A stretch of DNA of 64,000 nucleotides from Micromonospora sp. HK10 (GCF_000982955.1 NZ_KQ058649.1:83092-147091), one strand, 5' to 3'; shown: positions 17,516 to 26,684, numbered from the stretch's first letter. The notes: generated from the sequence alone by a model not told the origin. Translations and numbers: made by a program.

Positions 17516-17929
17516 TCAGCCGAGGGCGGCGGCCACCCGGGCCGCGTACTCCTCGGCCTCGTCGTCACCGGAGTAGCGGGTGCGGGGCCAGAAGAAGCCG
17601 CGCAGGCCGTCGCCCTTCGTGCGGGGCACCACGTGGGTGTGCAGGTGCGGCACCGACTGGGACACCGTGTTGTTCATCGCCACGAAGGTGCCGCCGGACC
17701 CCAGACCGGTCTGCACCGCCACGCTGATCCGCTGCACCAGCCGGAAGTAACCGGGCAGCGCGTCGGCCGGCAGGTCGGCCAGGGTCACCAGGTGGGTGCG
17801 CGGCACCACCAGCACGTGCCCCTTGAACACCGGCCGGGTGTCCAGGAAAGCCACCCCGTCCGCCTCGTCGACGACCCGGAACGCCGGCACCTCGCCCGCC
17901 ACGATCCCGCAGAACACGCACCCAGCCAC
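17516..17929 (-). CDS. HIT-family nucleotide-binding protein
   Basis: 137 residues. It has an N-terminal zinc-type CVFCGIVAGEVPAF (CxxC) and the histidine triad HLHTHVVPR near residue 95, where the central His is the nucleophile for nucleoside phosphoramidate/dinucleotide hydrolysis. VVDEADGVAFLDTRPVFKGHVLVVPRTH is typical. It is a monocistronic-looking gene between msrA and the AbiEii remnant; the precise substrate is unknown. Confidence 0.94.
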   Translation of the reverse strand: MAGCVFCGIVAGEVPAFRVVDEADGVAFLDTRPVFKGHVLVVPRTHLVTLADLPADALPGYFRLVQRISVAVQTGLGSGGTFVAMNNTVSQSVPHLHTHVVPRTKGDGLRGFFWPRTRYSGDDEAEEYAARVAAALG

Positions 17930-18057
17930 TCATCCAGGCTAGGCGCTGTCTTACGAACGTGCCGGTCCCCACGCCGATCTTGGCGGCCTGACGCTCATCC
18001 CGGCACGGCAAGGACTACCGGGGCACCCGGGCCAGAGGGGAGGTCTTCACCGGCCGG

Positions 18058-18752
18058 TCAGGACCCGTCGAGGTAGGCGTCCCAGTCGTCGTCGGGGACC
18101 CCGGTCGGTCCGGTCTCCCCGTTTGCCAACCGGCGGCGGATGTCCGCCTCCCAGCGCAGTGCCCAGGCCCGCAATTCGTCGACCTGCGCGCCGTCGAGCC
18201 CGTAGGAGAGGAAGACGCGTTCTTCCCGCTCCTCGACGCCGCCCAACCGGTCGGCGAGCTCCTCCAGCGAGAAACCAGCGGTGTGGCGCGCCGCCAACTG
18301 CTCCAGCTCGTTCCAACTCAGCCGCTCGTGCGCCGCCCGGACGTCGATGTAGTCCCGGTGGGCCGCACGGTCGTGCAACGCGCGCATCTTGAGCCCGACC
18401 GCGTCATCGAAGGCGAGTACCGGTCCGATCGCCAACCGCGCAGGTGGACCGATCGCTTCTTTGAGCAGGTCGACCTCGCACGATGCGGTGTCGTCCGCGA
18501 CCAGGATGCGGGCCATCCGCGGTGTTACCTCGACGATCCGGGCAGTGAACCCGGCCGCCCTGTAGGCATCGCTGAGGCCCGGGCAACCACGGTCGGCAGC
18601 GGCAACGCGGTAGCCGTGGCGAAGTCGATGTCCTGGGACGGCCGGTTCACCAGCTCGTGGGCACACATGGCGTAACCGCCGGCGAGCACCAGGCCCAGGT
18701 CGTCGCCAGCAGCGAAGCCGACCCGGAGGAGTCGGCGGTGCAGCGTGTCCAT
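18058..18752 (-). pseudogene. Frameshifted AbiEii-type nucleotidyltransferase
   Basis: The coding signal runs in two frames. The N-terminal part (18752 down to ~18580) has LVLAGGYAMCAHELVNRPSQDIDFAT, matching the nucleotidyltransferase GG...S..D.D motif. The C-terminal part (~18580-18058) continues with LSDAYRAAGFTARIVEV, SCEVDLLKEA and VLAFDDAVGLKMRALHDRAAHRDYIDV, the AbiEii/MenT-like core. Restoring one G in the CCCGGGCC run at about 18577-18583 joins them as ...VVARGLSDAY. Either this is a real inactivating 1-bp deletion or a sequencing error. The ATG at 18752 overlaps the upstream stop (TGATG), so the two genes form a toxin-antitoxin-like operon. Confidence 0.75.
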
Positions 18753-19081
18753 CAGTGCGCGGCGAGCTCAGGGAGTCTCCGCTCCCAGAGCCGGGTGAGC
18801 CGACGCGTGGTCAGCCGGCAGATGCGTGGCCAGTCCCGGCGGAGCAGCGTCGCGTTGACGTATCGGACGATGTCGTCCCGCTGGCCGCAGTCCAGCAGGA
18901 GGCAGTAGAGGGTGAGCCGCTGTCGGGGGTCGGTGACGTCGAACTCGGTCGGGCCGGACCAGGCGAGGCGGACCGGCAAACTGACCTGGCCCTGGTCGGG
19001 CCCCGACAGGAGCCCCAGCGACGGCGGGATCCGGTCGACCACGCCGAGCAGGCGGGACGGCAGAGCTTCGGTCGAGGTCAC
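18752..19081 (-). CDS. Putative partner (antitoxin-like) of the AbiEii-type gene
   Basis: 109 residues from GTG 19081 (VTSTEALPSRLLGVVDRIPP). No clear named domain: hydrophobic/acidic strands in the first half and an Arg-rich helical C-terminus (RICRLTTRRLTRLWERRLPE). The stop overlaps the nucleotidyltransferase ATG by one base, the layout of type IV AbiE-like modules in which the upstream gene is the antitoxin. I infer the partner role only from that arrangement. It is divergent from metB (97 bp). Confidence 0.65.
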   Translation of the reverse strand: MTSTEALPSRLLGVVDRIPPSLGLLSGPDQGQVSLPVRLAWSGPTEFDVTDPRQRLTLYCLLLDCGQRDDIVRYVNATLLRRDWPRICRLTTRRLTRLWERRLPELAAH

Positions 19082-19177
19082 CGAGCCAGTATGGCCGACC
19101 GGTCGGACACCTTCGCGGTAGTGACCCGCGTCCGGGTTCCACGCGCTGGGACAGGCGGGCGGACTAACGTCTCGGTC

Positions 19178-20320
19178 ATGAACCACGGCTTCGAGACGCT
19201 CGCCATCCACGCCGGCCAGGACCCGGAGGCCCGCACGGGCGCGGTGATCCCGCCGATCTACCAGACCAGCACGTACGCCCAGGACGCCGTCGGTGCGCCC
19301 CGGCAGGGCTACGAGTACAGCCGCTCCGGCAACCCGACCCGGGACGCGCTGCAGGAGTGCCTGGCCGCGCTGGAGGGCGGGCCGGTGGGCCTCGCCTTCG
19401 CCAGCGGCCTGGCCGCCGAGGACGCCCTGCTGCGTACCGTCTGCAAGCCGGGCGATCACGTGGTGATCCCCGACGACGCGTACGGCGGCACGTACCGGCT
19501 CTTCGCGAAGGTGGCCGAGCGTTGGGGGCTGGCGTACACCCCGGCGAAGGTCTCCGACCCGGACGCGGTCCGGGCGGCCATCCGCCCCGGCGCCACGAAG
19601 ATCGTCTGGGTGGAGACGCCGACCAACCCGCTGCTCGGCATCGCCGACATCGCCGCCCTGGCCGCCGTCGCGCACGACGCCGGCGCGCTGCTGGTGGTCG
19701 ACAACACCTTTGCCTCGCCGTACCTGCAGCAGCCGATCGCCTTCGGCGCGGACGTGGTGGTCCACTCCACCACGAAGTACATCGGCGGACACTCCGACGT
19801 GGTCGGTGGCGCGCTGGTCGCCGCCGACCGGACGCTCGGCGAGGAGCTGCGCTACCACCAGAACGCGATGGGCGCGGTGAACGGGCCCTTCGACGCCTGG
19901 CTCACCCTGCGGGGCATCAAGACCCTCGGGGTACGGATGGACCGGCACTGCGACAACGCCGAGCGGATCGCGGCCTACCTGGACGGTCACGCCAAGGTCG
20001 CGCAGGTGATCTATCCGGGCCTGCCGGCGCACCCCGGCCACGAGGTGGCCGCCAAGCAGATGCGCCGGTTCGGCGGCATGATCTCGTTCCGCGCCGCGGG
20101 CGGCGAGGAGCACGCCGTGGAGATCTGCAACCGGGCGAAGCTGTTCGTGCTCGCCGAGTCCCTCGGCGGGGTCGAGTCCCTGATCGAGCACCCGGGCCGG
20201 ATGACACACGCGAGCGCTGCCGGCTCGCCGCTTGAAGTTCCCGGCGATCTCGTGCGACTGTCTGTCGGCATCGAGACGGTCGACGACCTGCTCGCCGATC
20301 TGGAGCAGGCGCTGGGCTGA
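19178..20320 (+). CDS. metB: Cystathionine gamma-synthase
   Basis: 380 residues from the ATG at 19178 (MNHGFETLAIHAGQDPE). It is a Cys/Met-metabolism PLP enzyme with the cofactor lysine in HSTTKYIGGHSDVVGGA (~197), preceded by VDNTFASPYLQQP, and the family signature YSRSGNPTRDALQECLAALE. It joins O-acyl-homoserine and cysteine, and so works with cbs (8509) in transsulfuration. Gamma-synthase versus gamma-lyase cannot be settled from sequence alone. The place matches M. tuberculosis metB (Rv1079), next to greA. The amidase follows after 23 bp. Confidence 0.92.
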   Translation: MNHGFETLAIHAGQDPEARTGAVIPPIYQTSTYAQDAVGAPRQGYEYSRSGNPTRDALQECLAALEGGPVGLAFASGLAAEDALLRTVCKPGDHVVIPDDAYGGTYRLFAKVAERWGLAYTPAKVSDPDAVRAAIRPGATKIVWVETPTNPLLGIADIAALAAVAHDAGALLVVDNTFASPYLQQPIAFGADVVVHSTTKYIGGHSDVVGGALVAADRTLGEELRYHQNAMGAVNGPFDAWLTLRGIKTLGVRMDRHCDNAERIAAYLDGHAKVAQVIYPGLPAHPGHEVAAKQMRRFGGMISFRAAGGEEHAVEICNRAKLFVLAESLGGVESLIEHPGRMTHASAAGSPLEVPGDLVRLSVGIETVDDLLADLEQALG

Positions 20321-20343
20321 CCGCTGGCTTGGGGAGGGTGGCC

Positions 20344-21750
20344 GTGCCGGACATCATGCCGACGACCTGGGTGGGGGCGACCGCGAAACAGATCGCCCGG
20401 GGCGTACGCCGGGGTGACGTCTCCGCCACCCAGGTCGTCGCCGACCACCTGGACCACCTCGCCCGGGCCGACGCCGAGCTGGCCGCCTTCCGCACGGTAC
20501 GCGGCGGCGAGGCGATCACCGAGGCGGAGAAGGTCGACGAGCAGGAGGACCTGGCCAACCTCCCGCTGGCCGGGGTGCCGGTCGCGGTCAAGGAGAACAC
20601 CCCGGTCGCCGGCCTGCCCACCTGGAACGGGTCGGCGGCCGTGCGTACCCCGGTGGCGGAGGCCGACCACGAGGTTGTCCGCCGGCTGCGCGGCGCGGGC
20701 GCGGTGATCCTCGGGGTGACCCGGATGCCGGAGCTCGGCCTCTGGGCGCTCACCGACGACGAGACCGCGGTGACCCGCAACCCGTGGGACCGCTCGCGTA
20801 CCCCGGGCGGCTCCTCGGGTGGCGCGGCCGCCGCGGTCGCCGCCGGCCTGGTGCCGATGGCGCACGGCAACGACGGCCTGGGCTCGATCCGCATCCCGGC
20901 GGCCTGCTGCGGCCTGGTCGGGCTCAAGCCCGGCCGCGGGGTGGTGCCCTGCCAGCTCGGCGCCGAGGACTGGTTCGGGCTGACCGAGCACGGCATGCTC
21001 ACCAGCACCGTCGCCGACGCGGTGGTCGGCTTCTCGGTGCTGGCCGGCCGCCGCCCGGAGAAGCTGGTCCCGCCGCCCCGGCTGCGGGTCGGGGTCTCGC
21101 TGCGCTCCCCGGTGCGCGGGGTCGCGCCGGACGCGTCGAACCGGGACGCGGTGGCCGCCGCCGGCCGGCTGCTGGCCGCCGCCGGACACGACACCGTCCC
21201 GGCCGACCCGGTCTACCCGACCCGGCTGGGCCTACAGGGCGTCGCCACCTGGTTCGCGGCGGCCGCCGCCGACGTGCGGGCCGCCGGGGTGCCCCGGCAG
21301 GGTCTGCAACCCCGCAGCCGCCGGCACGTCGCGCTCGGCGAGTGGGCGCAGCGCCGGGGGTACGTCCGGGAGGCCGACCGGGCTGCCTGGCGGGAGCGCT
21401 CGATCGGCTTCTTCGCCGACCACTCGGTCGACCTGCTGCTCACCCCGGCGCTGGCCGGCCCGCCGCCGGAGGCCGCCGGCTGGTCCGGCCGGTCCTGGCT
21501 GGCGAACATGAAGGCCAACATCCGGTACGCGCCGTACGCCGCGCCGTGGAACATCGCCGGGCTGCCGGCCATCGTGGTGCCGGTCGGCCGCCGCCCGGAC
21601 GGCCTTCCGGTCGCCGTGCAGCTCGTCGGCCCGCCCGGCTCGGAGCTGCTGCTGCTCGGCGTCGCCGGCCAGTTCGAGCTGCAGGCCCCCTGGTCCCGGC
21701 ACGCCCCCGGTTACCCCCGGGTCGGCACGGGGTCGCCGGCCACCGCTTGA
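20344..21750 (+). CDS. Amidase (amidase-signature family)
   Basis: 468 residues from GTG 20344, 6-7 bp after ggggagg; TTG 20329 and GTG 20338 are in frame but poorly placed. Ser-cisSer-Lys triad: Lys in VAVKENTPVAGL (~80) and the signature [21 protein letters not shown] (~155). The gatekeeper region AHGNDGLGSIRIPAACCGLVG deviates from the usual GTDxGGSIR, with N replacing T and L replacing the second G. It hydrolyses an amide of unknown identity and is not likely to be GatA, as no gatC or gatB is adjacent. It may be co-transcribed with metB. Confidence 0.88.
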   Translation: MPDIMPTTWVGATAKQIARGVRRGDVSATQVVADHLDHLARADAELAAFRTVRGGEAITEAEKVDEQEDLANLPLAGVPVAVKENTPVAGLPTWNGSAAVRTPVAEADHEVVRRLRGAGAVILGVTRMPELGLWALTDDETAVTRNPWDRSRTPGGSSGGAAAAVAAGLVPMAHGNDGLGSIRIPAACCGLVGLKPGRGVVPCQLGAEDWFGLTEHGMLTSTVADAVVGFSVLAGRRPEKLVPPPRLRVGVSLRSPVRGVAPDASNRDAVAAAGRLLAAAGHDTVPADPVYPTRLGLQGVATWFAAAAADVRAAGVPRQGLQPRSRRHVALGEWAQRRGYVREADRAAWRERSIGFFADHSVDLLLTPALAGPPPEAAGWSGRSWLANMKANIRYAPYAAPWNIAGLPAIVVPVGRRPDGLPVAVQLVGPPGSELLLLGVAGQFELQAPWSRHAPGYPRVGTGSPATA

Positions 21751-21800
21751 TCGTCTAACGTGTGCGCACCCCTTCGCGCACACCTCCGGACGGTCGCCCG

Positions 21801-22769
21801 ATGAACTGCCAGACCTGCGGGGACGCCCCGTCTCCCGCCTTCGAGGAGTGCCAGCGCTGCGGCACCCGGACCGGCCAGCCGGCGGTGGCCCCCGGCGTGC
21901 CCACGTACGCCGTCCGAGGGCTGGGCGTGGCCGCCTCCGTCGCGGTCGGGGCGACCGCCGTGCTGTTCCTGCTGTCGGCGCTCTTCCCGCTGCTGGGGGT
22001 CCGCCTGGCCCGCTCGGCCGCCGCGCAGCTCGACCGGGACGTGCTGCTGGGCGCGGTGCTGGCCGAGGTCGCGTTCACCCTGCCGTTCGTACTCGCCCTG
22101 CTGACCGCCGCGACGCTGGTGGTGATCTGGACCTGGCGGGTGCGGAAGAACCTGGACGCGTTCCCGGGCGCCGCGCCGACCCAGGGCACCGGCTGGGCGA
22201 TCGCCGGTTGGCTGGTGCCGATCGCCAGCTTCGTCGTGCCCGTCCGGGTGGTCGCCGAGGTGGCCCGGTACAGCCTGTGGCGGCGCCGTACCCCCGGGCT
22301 CATCTGGCTCTGGTGGGCGGCCTGGCTGGTGTTCTCGATCGGGGACCGGATCGTCGCCCAGGCGGAGGACCGGCGGTACGAACGGCTGACCCAGTGGCCG
22401 CGCAACGACGGGGAGTTCGCCACCTACGTCCGCTTCTACCAGGACGCGCTTCCGCCACGGCTGCTGCCGGCGGTGGCCTGCCTGGTCGCGGCGATCTCGT
22501 TCATCGTGCTGATCCGCCGGATCTCCGCCGCCCAGCAGGACCGGATCGCGCGGGCCGTACCCGCCTGGCCCGGCTGGCCCGGTCACCCCGGCTGGCCCGC
22601 GGCCGCCGCTCCCGCGCCGTTCCCGGTGGCCCACACCGCGCCCGTGCCGCACGCCGCGCCCGTGCCGCACGCCGCGCCCGGCGCGGCGGTGGAGCTCGCG
22701 CCGCCGGCCGGCCCGTCGGCGGCGTCGCCGCAGGTTCCGCCGGGACCGGGTGGCACGATCGGGGCATGA
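21801..22769 (+). CDS. DUF4328 membrane protein with N-terminal zinc ribbon
   Basis: 322 residues from the ATG at 21801. The N-terminal CQTCGDAPSPAFEECQRCG (CxxC...CxxC) is a zinc-ribbon-like motif. About six membrane segments follow, including the DUF4328 pattern IWTWRVRKNLDAF...GTGWAIAGWLVPIASFVVPVRVVAEV. The C-terminus is Pro/Ala-rich with a short tandem repeat (VPHAAP). Function unknown. The stop overlaps the ilvA start as ATGA, indicating translational coupling, although no functional link is known. Confidence 0.88.
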   Translation: MNCQTCGDAPSPAFEECQRCGTRTGQPAVAPGVPTYAVRGLGVAASVAVGATAVLFLLSALFPLLGVRLARSAAAQLDRDVLLGAVLAEVAFTLPFVLALLTAATLVVIWTWRVRKNLDAFPGAAPTQGTGWAIAGWLVPIASFVVPVRVVAEVARYSLWRRRTPGLIWLWWAAWLVFSIGDRIVAQAEDRRYERLTQWPRNDGEFATYVRFYQDALPPRLLPAVACLVAAISFIVLIRRISAAQQDRIARAVPAWPGWPGHPGWPAAAAPAPFPVAHTAPVPHAAPVPHAAPGAAVELAPPAGPSAASPQVPPGPGGTIGA

Positions 22770-23989
22770 CGGAACTGGTCGGTCTCGCCGACGTACAGGC
22801 CGCGCGGGAGCTGCTCGCCGGGGTCACCCGGACCACCCCGCTGGAGCCTTCCCGGCCGTTGAGCGCCGCGCTGGGCGGCCCGGTGTGGCTGAAGTGCGAG
22901 AACCTGCAACGGGCCGGGTCGTACAAGGTGCGCGGCGCGTACGTGCGGATCTCCCGGCTCTCCCCGGCGGAGCGGGAGCGCGGCGTGGTCGCGGCGAGCG
23001 CGGGCAACCACGCGCAGGGGGTGGCGCTCGCCGCCGGACTGGTCGGCACGCACGCCACGGTCTTCATGCCGGTGAACGCCCCGCTGCCGAAGGTGGCCGC
23101 CACCAAGGGGTACGGCGCCTCGGTCGAGCTGGTCGGCAACACGGTGGACGAGGCGCTGGTCGCGGCGCAGACCTACGCGGAGCGGACCGGGGCGGTGCTC
23201 ATCCACCCGTTCGACCACGCGGACGTCATCGCCGGCCAGGGCACGGTGGCGCTGGAGCTCCTCGAACAGTGCCCGGACGTGAAGACGATCGTGACCGGGG
23301 TGGGCGGCGGTGGCCTGATCTCCGGGATGGCGGTGGCGGCCAAGGCGCTGCGCCCCGACGTACGCGTGATCGGGGTGCAGGCGGCGAGCGCCGCCGCCTT
23401 CCCGCCCTCGCTCAAGGCCGGCGAGCCGGTCCGCCTGCCGTCGTTCTCGACCATCGCCGACGGCATCGCGGTGGGCCGCCCCGGCGAGCTGACCTTCACC
23501 CACGTCCGCAAGCTGGTCGACGAGATCGTCACGGTCTCCGAGGAGGACATCTCCCGGGCGCTGCTGATGCTGCTGGAGCGGGGCAAGCAGGTGGTCGAGC
23601 CGGCCGGGGCGGTCGGCGTGGCGGCGCTGCTGGCCGGGGTGGTCGAGGGGGTGCGGGCGCCGGTGGTGGCGGTGCTCTCCGGCGGCAACATCGACCCGCT
23701 GCTGTTGCTCCGGGTGATCGAGCACGGCCTGGCCGCGGCCGGCCGCTACCTGCGCGTGACGGTGCGCTGTTCGGACCGGCCGGGCCAGCTCGCGTCGCTG
23801 CTCAGCGAGATCGCCGAGCACCGGGCCAACGTGGTGGACGTCGAGCACCAGCGGGCCAACCCGCACCTGGGCCTGGGTGAGGTGGAGGTGGCCCTGTCGG
23901 TGGAGACCCGCGGGGTGGAGCACTCGGACACGTTGATCAGCGCCCTGCGGGCCAGCGGCTACCAGGTGGTCTTCGCGGCCGAGTCGTGA
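22766..23989 (+). CDS. ilvA: Threonine ammonia-lyase
   Basis: 407 residues from the ATG at 22766. It deaminates threonine to 2-oxobutanoate, feeding isoleucine synthesis. The PLP lysine is in AGSYKVRGAYVR (~55), SAGNHAQGVALAAG follows, the glycine loop is TGVGGGGLISGMAV, and Ser/Cys near LSGGNIDPLL. The C-terminal ACT domain (~325-407; YLRVTVRCSDRPGQLASLLSEI) is single, as in the short 'catabolic-type' enzymes. Two stacked hairpin terminators follow at 24011-24100. Confidence 0.94.
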   Translation: MTELVGLADVQAARELLAGVTRTTPLEPSRPLSAALGGPVWLKCENLQRAGSYKVRGAYVRISRLSPAERERGVVAASAGNHAQGVALAAGLVGTHATVFMPVNAPLPKVAATKGYGASVELVGNTVDEALVAAQTYAERTGAVLIHPFDHADVIAGQGTVALELLEQCPDVKTIVTGVGGGGLISGMAVAAKALRPDVRVIGVQAASAAAFPPSLKAGEPVRLPSFSTIADGIAVGRPGELTFTHVRKLVDEIVTVSEEDISRALLMLLERGKQVVEPAGAVGVAALLAGVVEGVRAPVVAVLSGGNIDPLLLLRVIEHGLAAAGRYLRVTVRCSDRPGQLASLLSEIAEHRANVVDVEHQRANPHLGLGEVEVALSVETRGVEHSDTLISALRASGYQVVFAAES

Positions 23990-24010
23990 GCCGCGCCGGC
24001 CGACGGAAAC

Positions 24011-24044
24011 GCGAACGCCCCGACCGGTAGGTCGGGGCGTTCGC
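24011..24044. terminator. Bidirectional terminator 1 between ilvA and greA
   Basis: Perfect 15-bp stem with a GGTA loop: arms 24011-24025 and 24030-24044 (GCGAACGCCCCGACC and complement). It lies between convergent genes. Confidence 0.8.
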
Positions 24045-24047
24045 GGT

Positions 24048-24100
24048 GTGGCTCGGGTCCGAGGAGCCTGTCAGCCTCGGTCGGGTCGGACCCGAGCCAC
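24048..24100. terminator. Bidirectional terminator 2 between ilvA and greA
   Basis: A second perfect 15-bp stem, arms 24048-24062 (GTGGCTCGGGTCCGA) and 24086-24100, with a smaller GAGG...CCTC hairpin inside. It is 3 bp from terminator 1, so the convergent pair has a double terminator. Confidence 0.75.
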
Positions 24101-24122
24101 CCGGCGCGGGTCCGGATGTCTG

Positions 24123-24623
24123 CTAGCCGGAGAACGGCTCGAACTTCACCACCGTCACCTTGATGTCGGCGCCGCTGGGCGCCGTGTAGGTGCAGGTCTG
24201 GCCCGCCTTGCCGCCGAGGATCGCCTTGCCGAGCGCCGACTCGGGGCTGTAGACGGTCAGGTCGGTGGTGGAGGCGATCTCCCGGGAGCCGAGCAGGAAG
24301 GTCTCCGTGTCGTCGGCGTCGTCGTCGAAGTAGATCGTCACCACCATGCCGGGCGACACCGCGTCGGCGGTCGGAGCCTCGCCGACCTTGGCGGTGCGCA
24401 GCAGCTCCTGGAGGTAGCGGATGCGCCCCTCGGCCTTGCCCTGCTCTTCCCGGGCGGCGTGGTAGCCACCGTTCTCCCGCAGGTCGCCCTCTTCGCGCCG
24501 GGCGTTGATCTCGGCGGCGATGACCGGCCGGTTGGCGATGTGCTCGTCGAGCTCGGCCTTCAGGCGGTCGTATGCGTCCTGGGACAGCCAGGTGGCGGGC
24601 GCCTCGTTGCCGTTGGTGGACAC
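24123..24623 (-). CDS. greA: Transcription elongation factor GreA
   Basis: 166 residues from GTG 24623 with ggagac upstream. The N-terminal coiled coil (~10-80) carries the acidic tip [24 protein letters not shown], which reaches into the RNA polymerase secondary channel to stimulate transcript cleavage. The C-terminal FKBP-like domain follows ([35 protein letters not shown]). It sits as in M. tuberculosis Rv1080c, next to DUF4307 and mca. Confidence 0.96.
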   Translation of the reverse strand: MSTNGNEAPATWLSQDAYDRLKAELDEHIANRPVIAAEINARREEGDLRENGGYHAAREEQGKAEGRIRYLQELLRTAKVGEAPTADAVSPGMVVTIYFDDDADDTETFLLGSREIASTTDLTVYSPESALGKAILGGKAGQTCTYTAPSGADIKVTVVKFEPFSG

Positions 24624-24748
24624 AGGCGGTCTCCTCGGTTGGTACGGACTGGCTGACAGGTGAACTTCCAAGTTACCAGTGCCGCACCGCACGGGGGTGT
24701 CGCCGATCACCCCGAGAGGCAGGGCCGGAACCCCCGGTTCCGGGCGGG

Positions 24749-25183
24749 TCAGGCCGCCGGCCGGCAGCGCAGCACCTCGCCGATGAAGGGCCGGGCGGTG
24801 GTCGGCACCTCCCGCTGGGCGGTGACGTGCCGCTGGCCGGCGGCGGCGGTCACGGTCGTTTCGACGTGTCCCACCTCGGCGCCGTCGTGGGCGCGAGCGC
24901 GCAGCAGGCAGGTCGCCGACCCGCCGGGCGGCACGGTGACCCGGAAGTCGACCACCACGCGGGAGTCGGTGATCCCGGTGTAGGTGATCACCTGGGCGCG
25001 GTAGTCGGGGTCGCCGTACTGCCGGTAGAGCTTCGTGGCGGCCAGCCCGAGGACGGCCAGCAGCACGACCGCCACCAGGGCCGGCAACAGCGGACGGCGG
25101 CGGCCGGGCTCCCGGCGACGGCCGTAACGGCCGGGCGGGAAGACCGGCTCACCCGGTGCGATTGTGGCGTGCGTCTCGCTCAC
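24749..25183 (-). CDS. DUF4307 single-pass membrane protein
   Basis: 144 residues from GTG 25183, 9 bp after aggag; an in-frame ATG at 25240 would overlap the mca upstream region. A basic cytoplasmic stretch ([13 protein letters not shown]) precedes one membrane helix ([22 protein letters not shown]), then an extracellular beta-rich domain with one Cys pair region ([12 protein letters not shown]...VLRCRPAA). It is the orthologous position of Rv1081c, between greA and mca. Function unknown; the conserved linkage to mycothiol amidase suggests an envelope or redox role. Confidence 0.88.
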   Translation of the reverse strand: MSETHATIAPGEPVFPPGRYGRRREPGRRRPLLPALVAVVLLAVLGLAATKLYRQYGDPDYRAQVITYTGITDSRVVVDFRVTVPPGGSATCLLRARAHDGAEVGHVETTVTAAAGQRHVTAQREVPTTARPFIGEVLRCRPAA

Positions 25184-25393
25184 CGGCGGGTATCTCCTGG
25201 CGTTGTTGTCGGCGGCATCGGCAAGAATGGCAGAGTCCATCTTCCCAGCCCGGCGCTGAGTCAAGGATGGCAGGTCGGGCGCGGCGCCCGCCGGCCAGCA
25301 CGGGGGCTTTCGCGGGCGCGGGGGGAGATTCCGGCAGGTCAGCCGGTCCGGCCCGGGTGGGTCCGGCCGGTCGGCACAGACGAGGAGCCGAAG

Positions 25394-26275
25394 GTGGCCC
25401 AGCAGTTGCGTCTCATGGCGGTGCACGCCCATCCCGACGACGAGTCGAGCAAGGGCGCCGCGACCACGGCGAAATACGTCGCCGAGGGGGTGGATGTCCT
25501 GGTCGTCACCTGCACCGGCGGTGAGCGGGGCAGCGTGCTCAACCCGAAGATGGACCGGCCGGACGTCTGGGCCAACATCGGCGAGATCCGCCGCGCCGAG
25601 ATGGACGCGGCCCGCGCGATCCTCGGCATCGAGCAGGCCTGGCTCGGCTTCATCGACTCCGGGCTGCCCGAGGGCGACCCGCTGCCGCCGCTGCCCGAGG
25701 GCTGCTTCGCGCTGCAGGACATCGAGGTCGCGGCCGCCCCGCTGGTGCGGCTGATGCGCCAGTTCCGTCCGCACGTCGTCACCACGTACGACGAGGAGGG
25801 CGGCTACCCGCACCCGGACCACATCATGACCCACAAGGTGACGGTGGCCGCGTTCGAGGCCGCCGGCGATCCGGAGCGCTACCCCGACCTGGGTGAGCCG
25901 TGGCAGCCGTTGAAGCTCTACTACGACATCGGGTTCTCCCGGGCGAAGATCATGGCGCTGCACGAGGGGATGCTCGCCGCCGGCCTGGAGTCGCCGTACG
26001 GCGACTGGATGAAGCGCTGGGAGGACCGGGAGGACAAGGGCGGCCGGATCACCACCCGGGTGGAGTGCGCGGAATACTTCCCGGTCCGCGACGACGCGCT
26101 GCGCGCCCACGCCACCCAGATCGACCCGGACGGCTTCTGGTTCCAGGTGCCGATGGACCTGCAGCAGCGCGCCTGGCCGACGGAGGACTACCAGCTCGCC
26201 CGCTCGCTGGTGGACAGCCCGCTGCCCGAGTCGGACCTCTTCGCCGGGGTCCGGGAGACGGCCCATGCCCGCTGA
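25394..26275 (+). CDS. mca: Mycothiol S-conjugate amidase
   Basis: 293 residues from GTG 25394. The LmbE/PIG-L zinc fold has AVHAHPDDESSKGAATTAKY (zinc His and Asp pair, ~11-16), TCTGGERGSVLNP and the third zinc His in YPHPDHIMTH (~140). It cleaves mycothiol S-conjugates to mercapturates for detoxification. The homologous deacetylase MshB is the alternative; the greA-DUF4307 neighbourhood favours Mca (Rv1082). It shows the organism makes mycothiol. Confidence 0.92.
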   Translation: MAQQLRLMAVHAHPDDESSKGAATTAKYVAEGVDVLVVTCTGGERGSVLNPKMDRPDVWANIGEIRRAEMDAARAILGIEQAWLGFIDSGLPEGDPLPPLPEGCFALQDIEVAAAPLVRLMRQFRPHVVTTYDEEGGYPHPDHIMTHKVTVAAFEAAGDPERYPDLGEPWQPLKLYYDIGFSRAKIMALHEGMLAAGLESPYGDWMKRWEDREDKGGRITTRVECAEYFPVRDDALRAHATQIDPDGFWFQVPMDLQQRAWPTEDYQLARSLVDSPLPESDLFAGVRETAHAR

Positions 26276-26323
26276 TCCGGCGGGGGGCTACCCTGGGGGG
26301 CAGCCACATATCGGAGGAACACC

Positions 26324-26620
26324 ATGCTGACCACCGCCGCCCAGGTGCTCGCGGAGAACAACTTCGGTGACACCCGTACGGGTGGGCTGGCCGGTCCGAT
26401 GGGTCTTTTCCTCATCCTGCTGCTCGGCGCCGCGACCATCCTGCTGATCCGCAACATGAACGCCCGGCTGCGGCGGCTGCCGGACCGGTTCCCCCAGCAG
26501 GGCGGTCCGGCCGACCACACCCCGGCCGACGCGGCAGTCACCGATCCGACAGGCGGCTCCACCGCGCAGGAATCGCACCCGACGGCTCCCAACGGCTCCG
26601 AGCAGCGCCGAAACGGGTAG
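26324..26620 (+). CDS. Small single-pass membrane protein downstream of mca
   Basis: 98 residues. There is one membrane helix at ~26-46 (GPMGLFLILLLGAATILLIRNM), then a basic patch (NARLRRLPDRFP) and a disordered polar tail. It has a good ribosome site (cggagga) and lies 48 bp after mca. It occupies the place of Rv1083, also a short protein, in the conserved block. Function unknown. Confidence 0.85.
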   Translation: MLTTAAQVLAENNFGDTRTGGLAGPMGLFLILLLGAATILLIRNMNARLRRLPDRFPQQGGPADHTPADAAVTDPTGGSTAQESHPTAPNGSEQRRNG

Positions 26621-26640
26621 TCGGCGCATGAATCACGTCG

Positions 26641-26676
26641 AAGCCGGTCGTCGCCCCCTGTTGCGACCACCGGCTT
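26641..26676 (+). terminator. Hairpin terminator after the mca operon
   Basis: Two stacked stems: AAGCCGGT/ACCGGCTT (26641-26648, 26669-26676) and GTCGC/GCGAC (26650-26654, 26663-26667), separated by a C/C mismatch, with an 8-nt loop. Confidence 0.6.
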
Positions 26677-26684
26677 TGGCTTAG

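Noticed and set aside
20344..21750. GatA subunit of glutamyl-tRNA amidotransferase
   Set aside because: No gatB or gatC nearby, and the signature region differs (AHGNDGLGSIR); better a stand-alone amidase.
25394..26275. MshB deacetylase instead of Mca
   Set aside because: Both share the zinc motif; the greA-DUF4307 context matches mca. Not fully excluded without a phylogeny.
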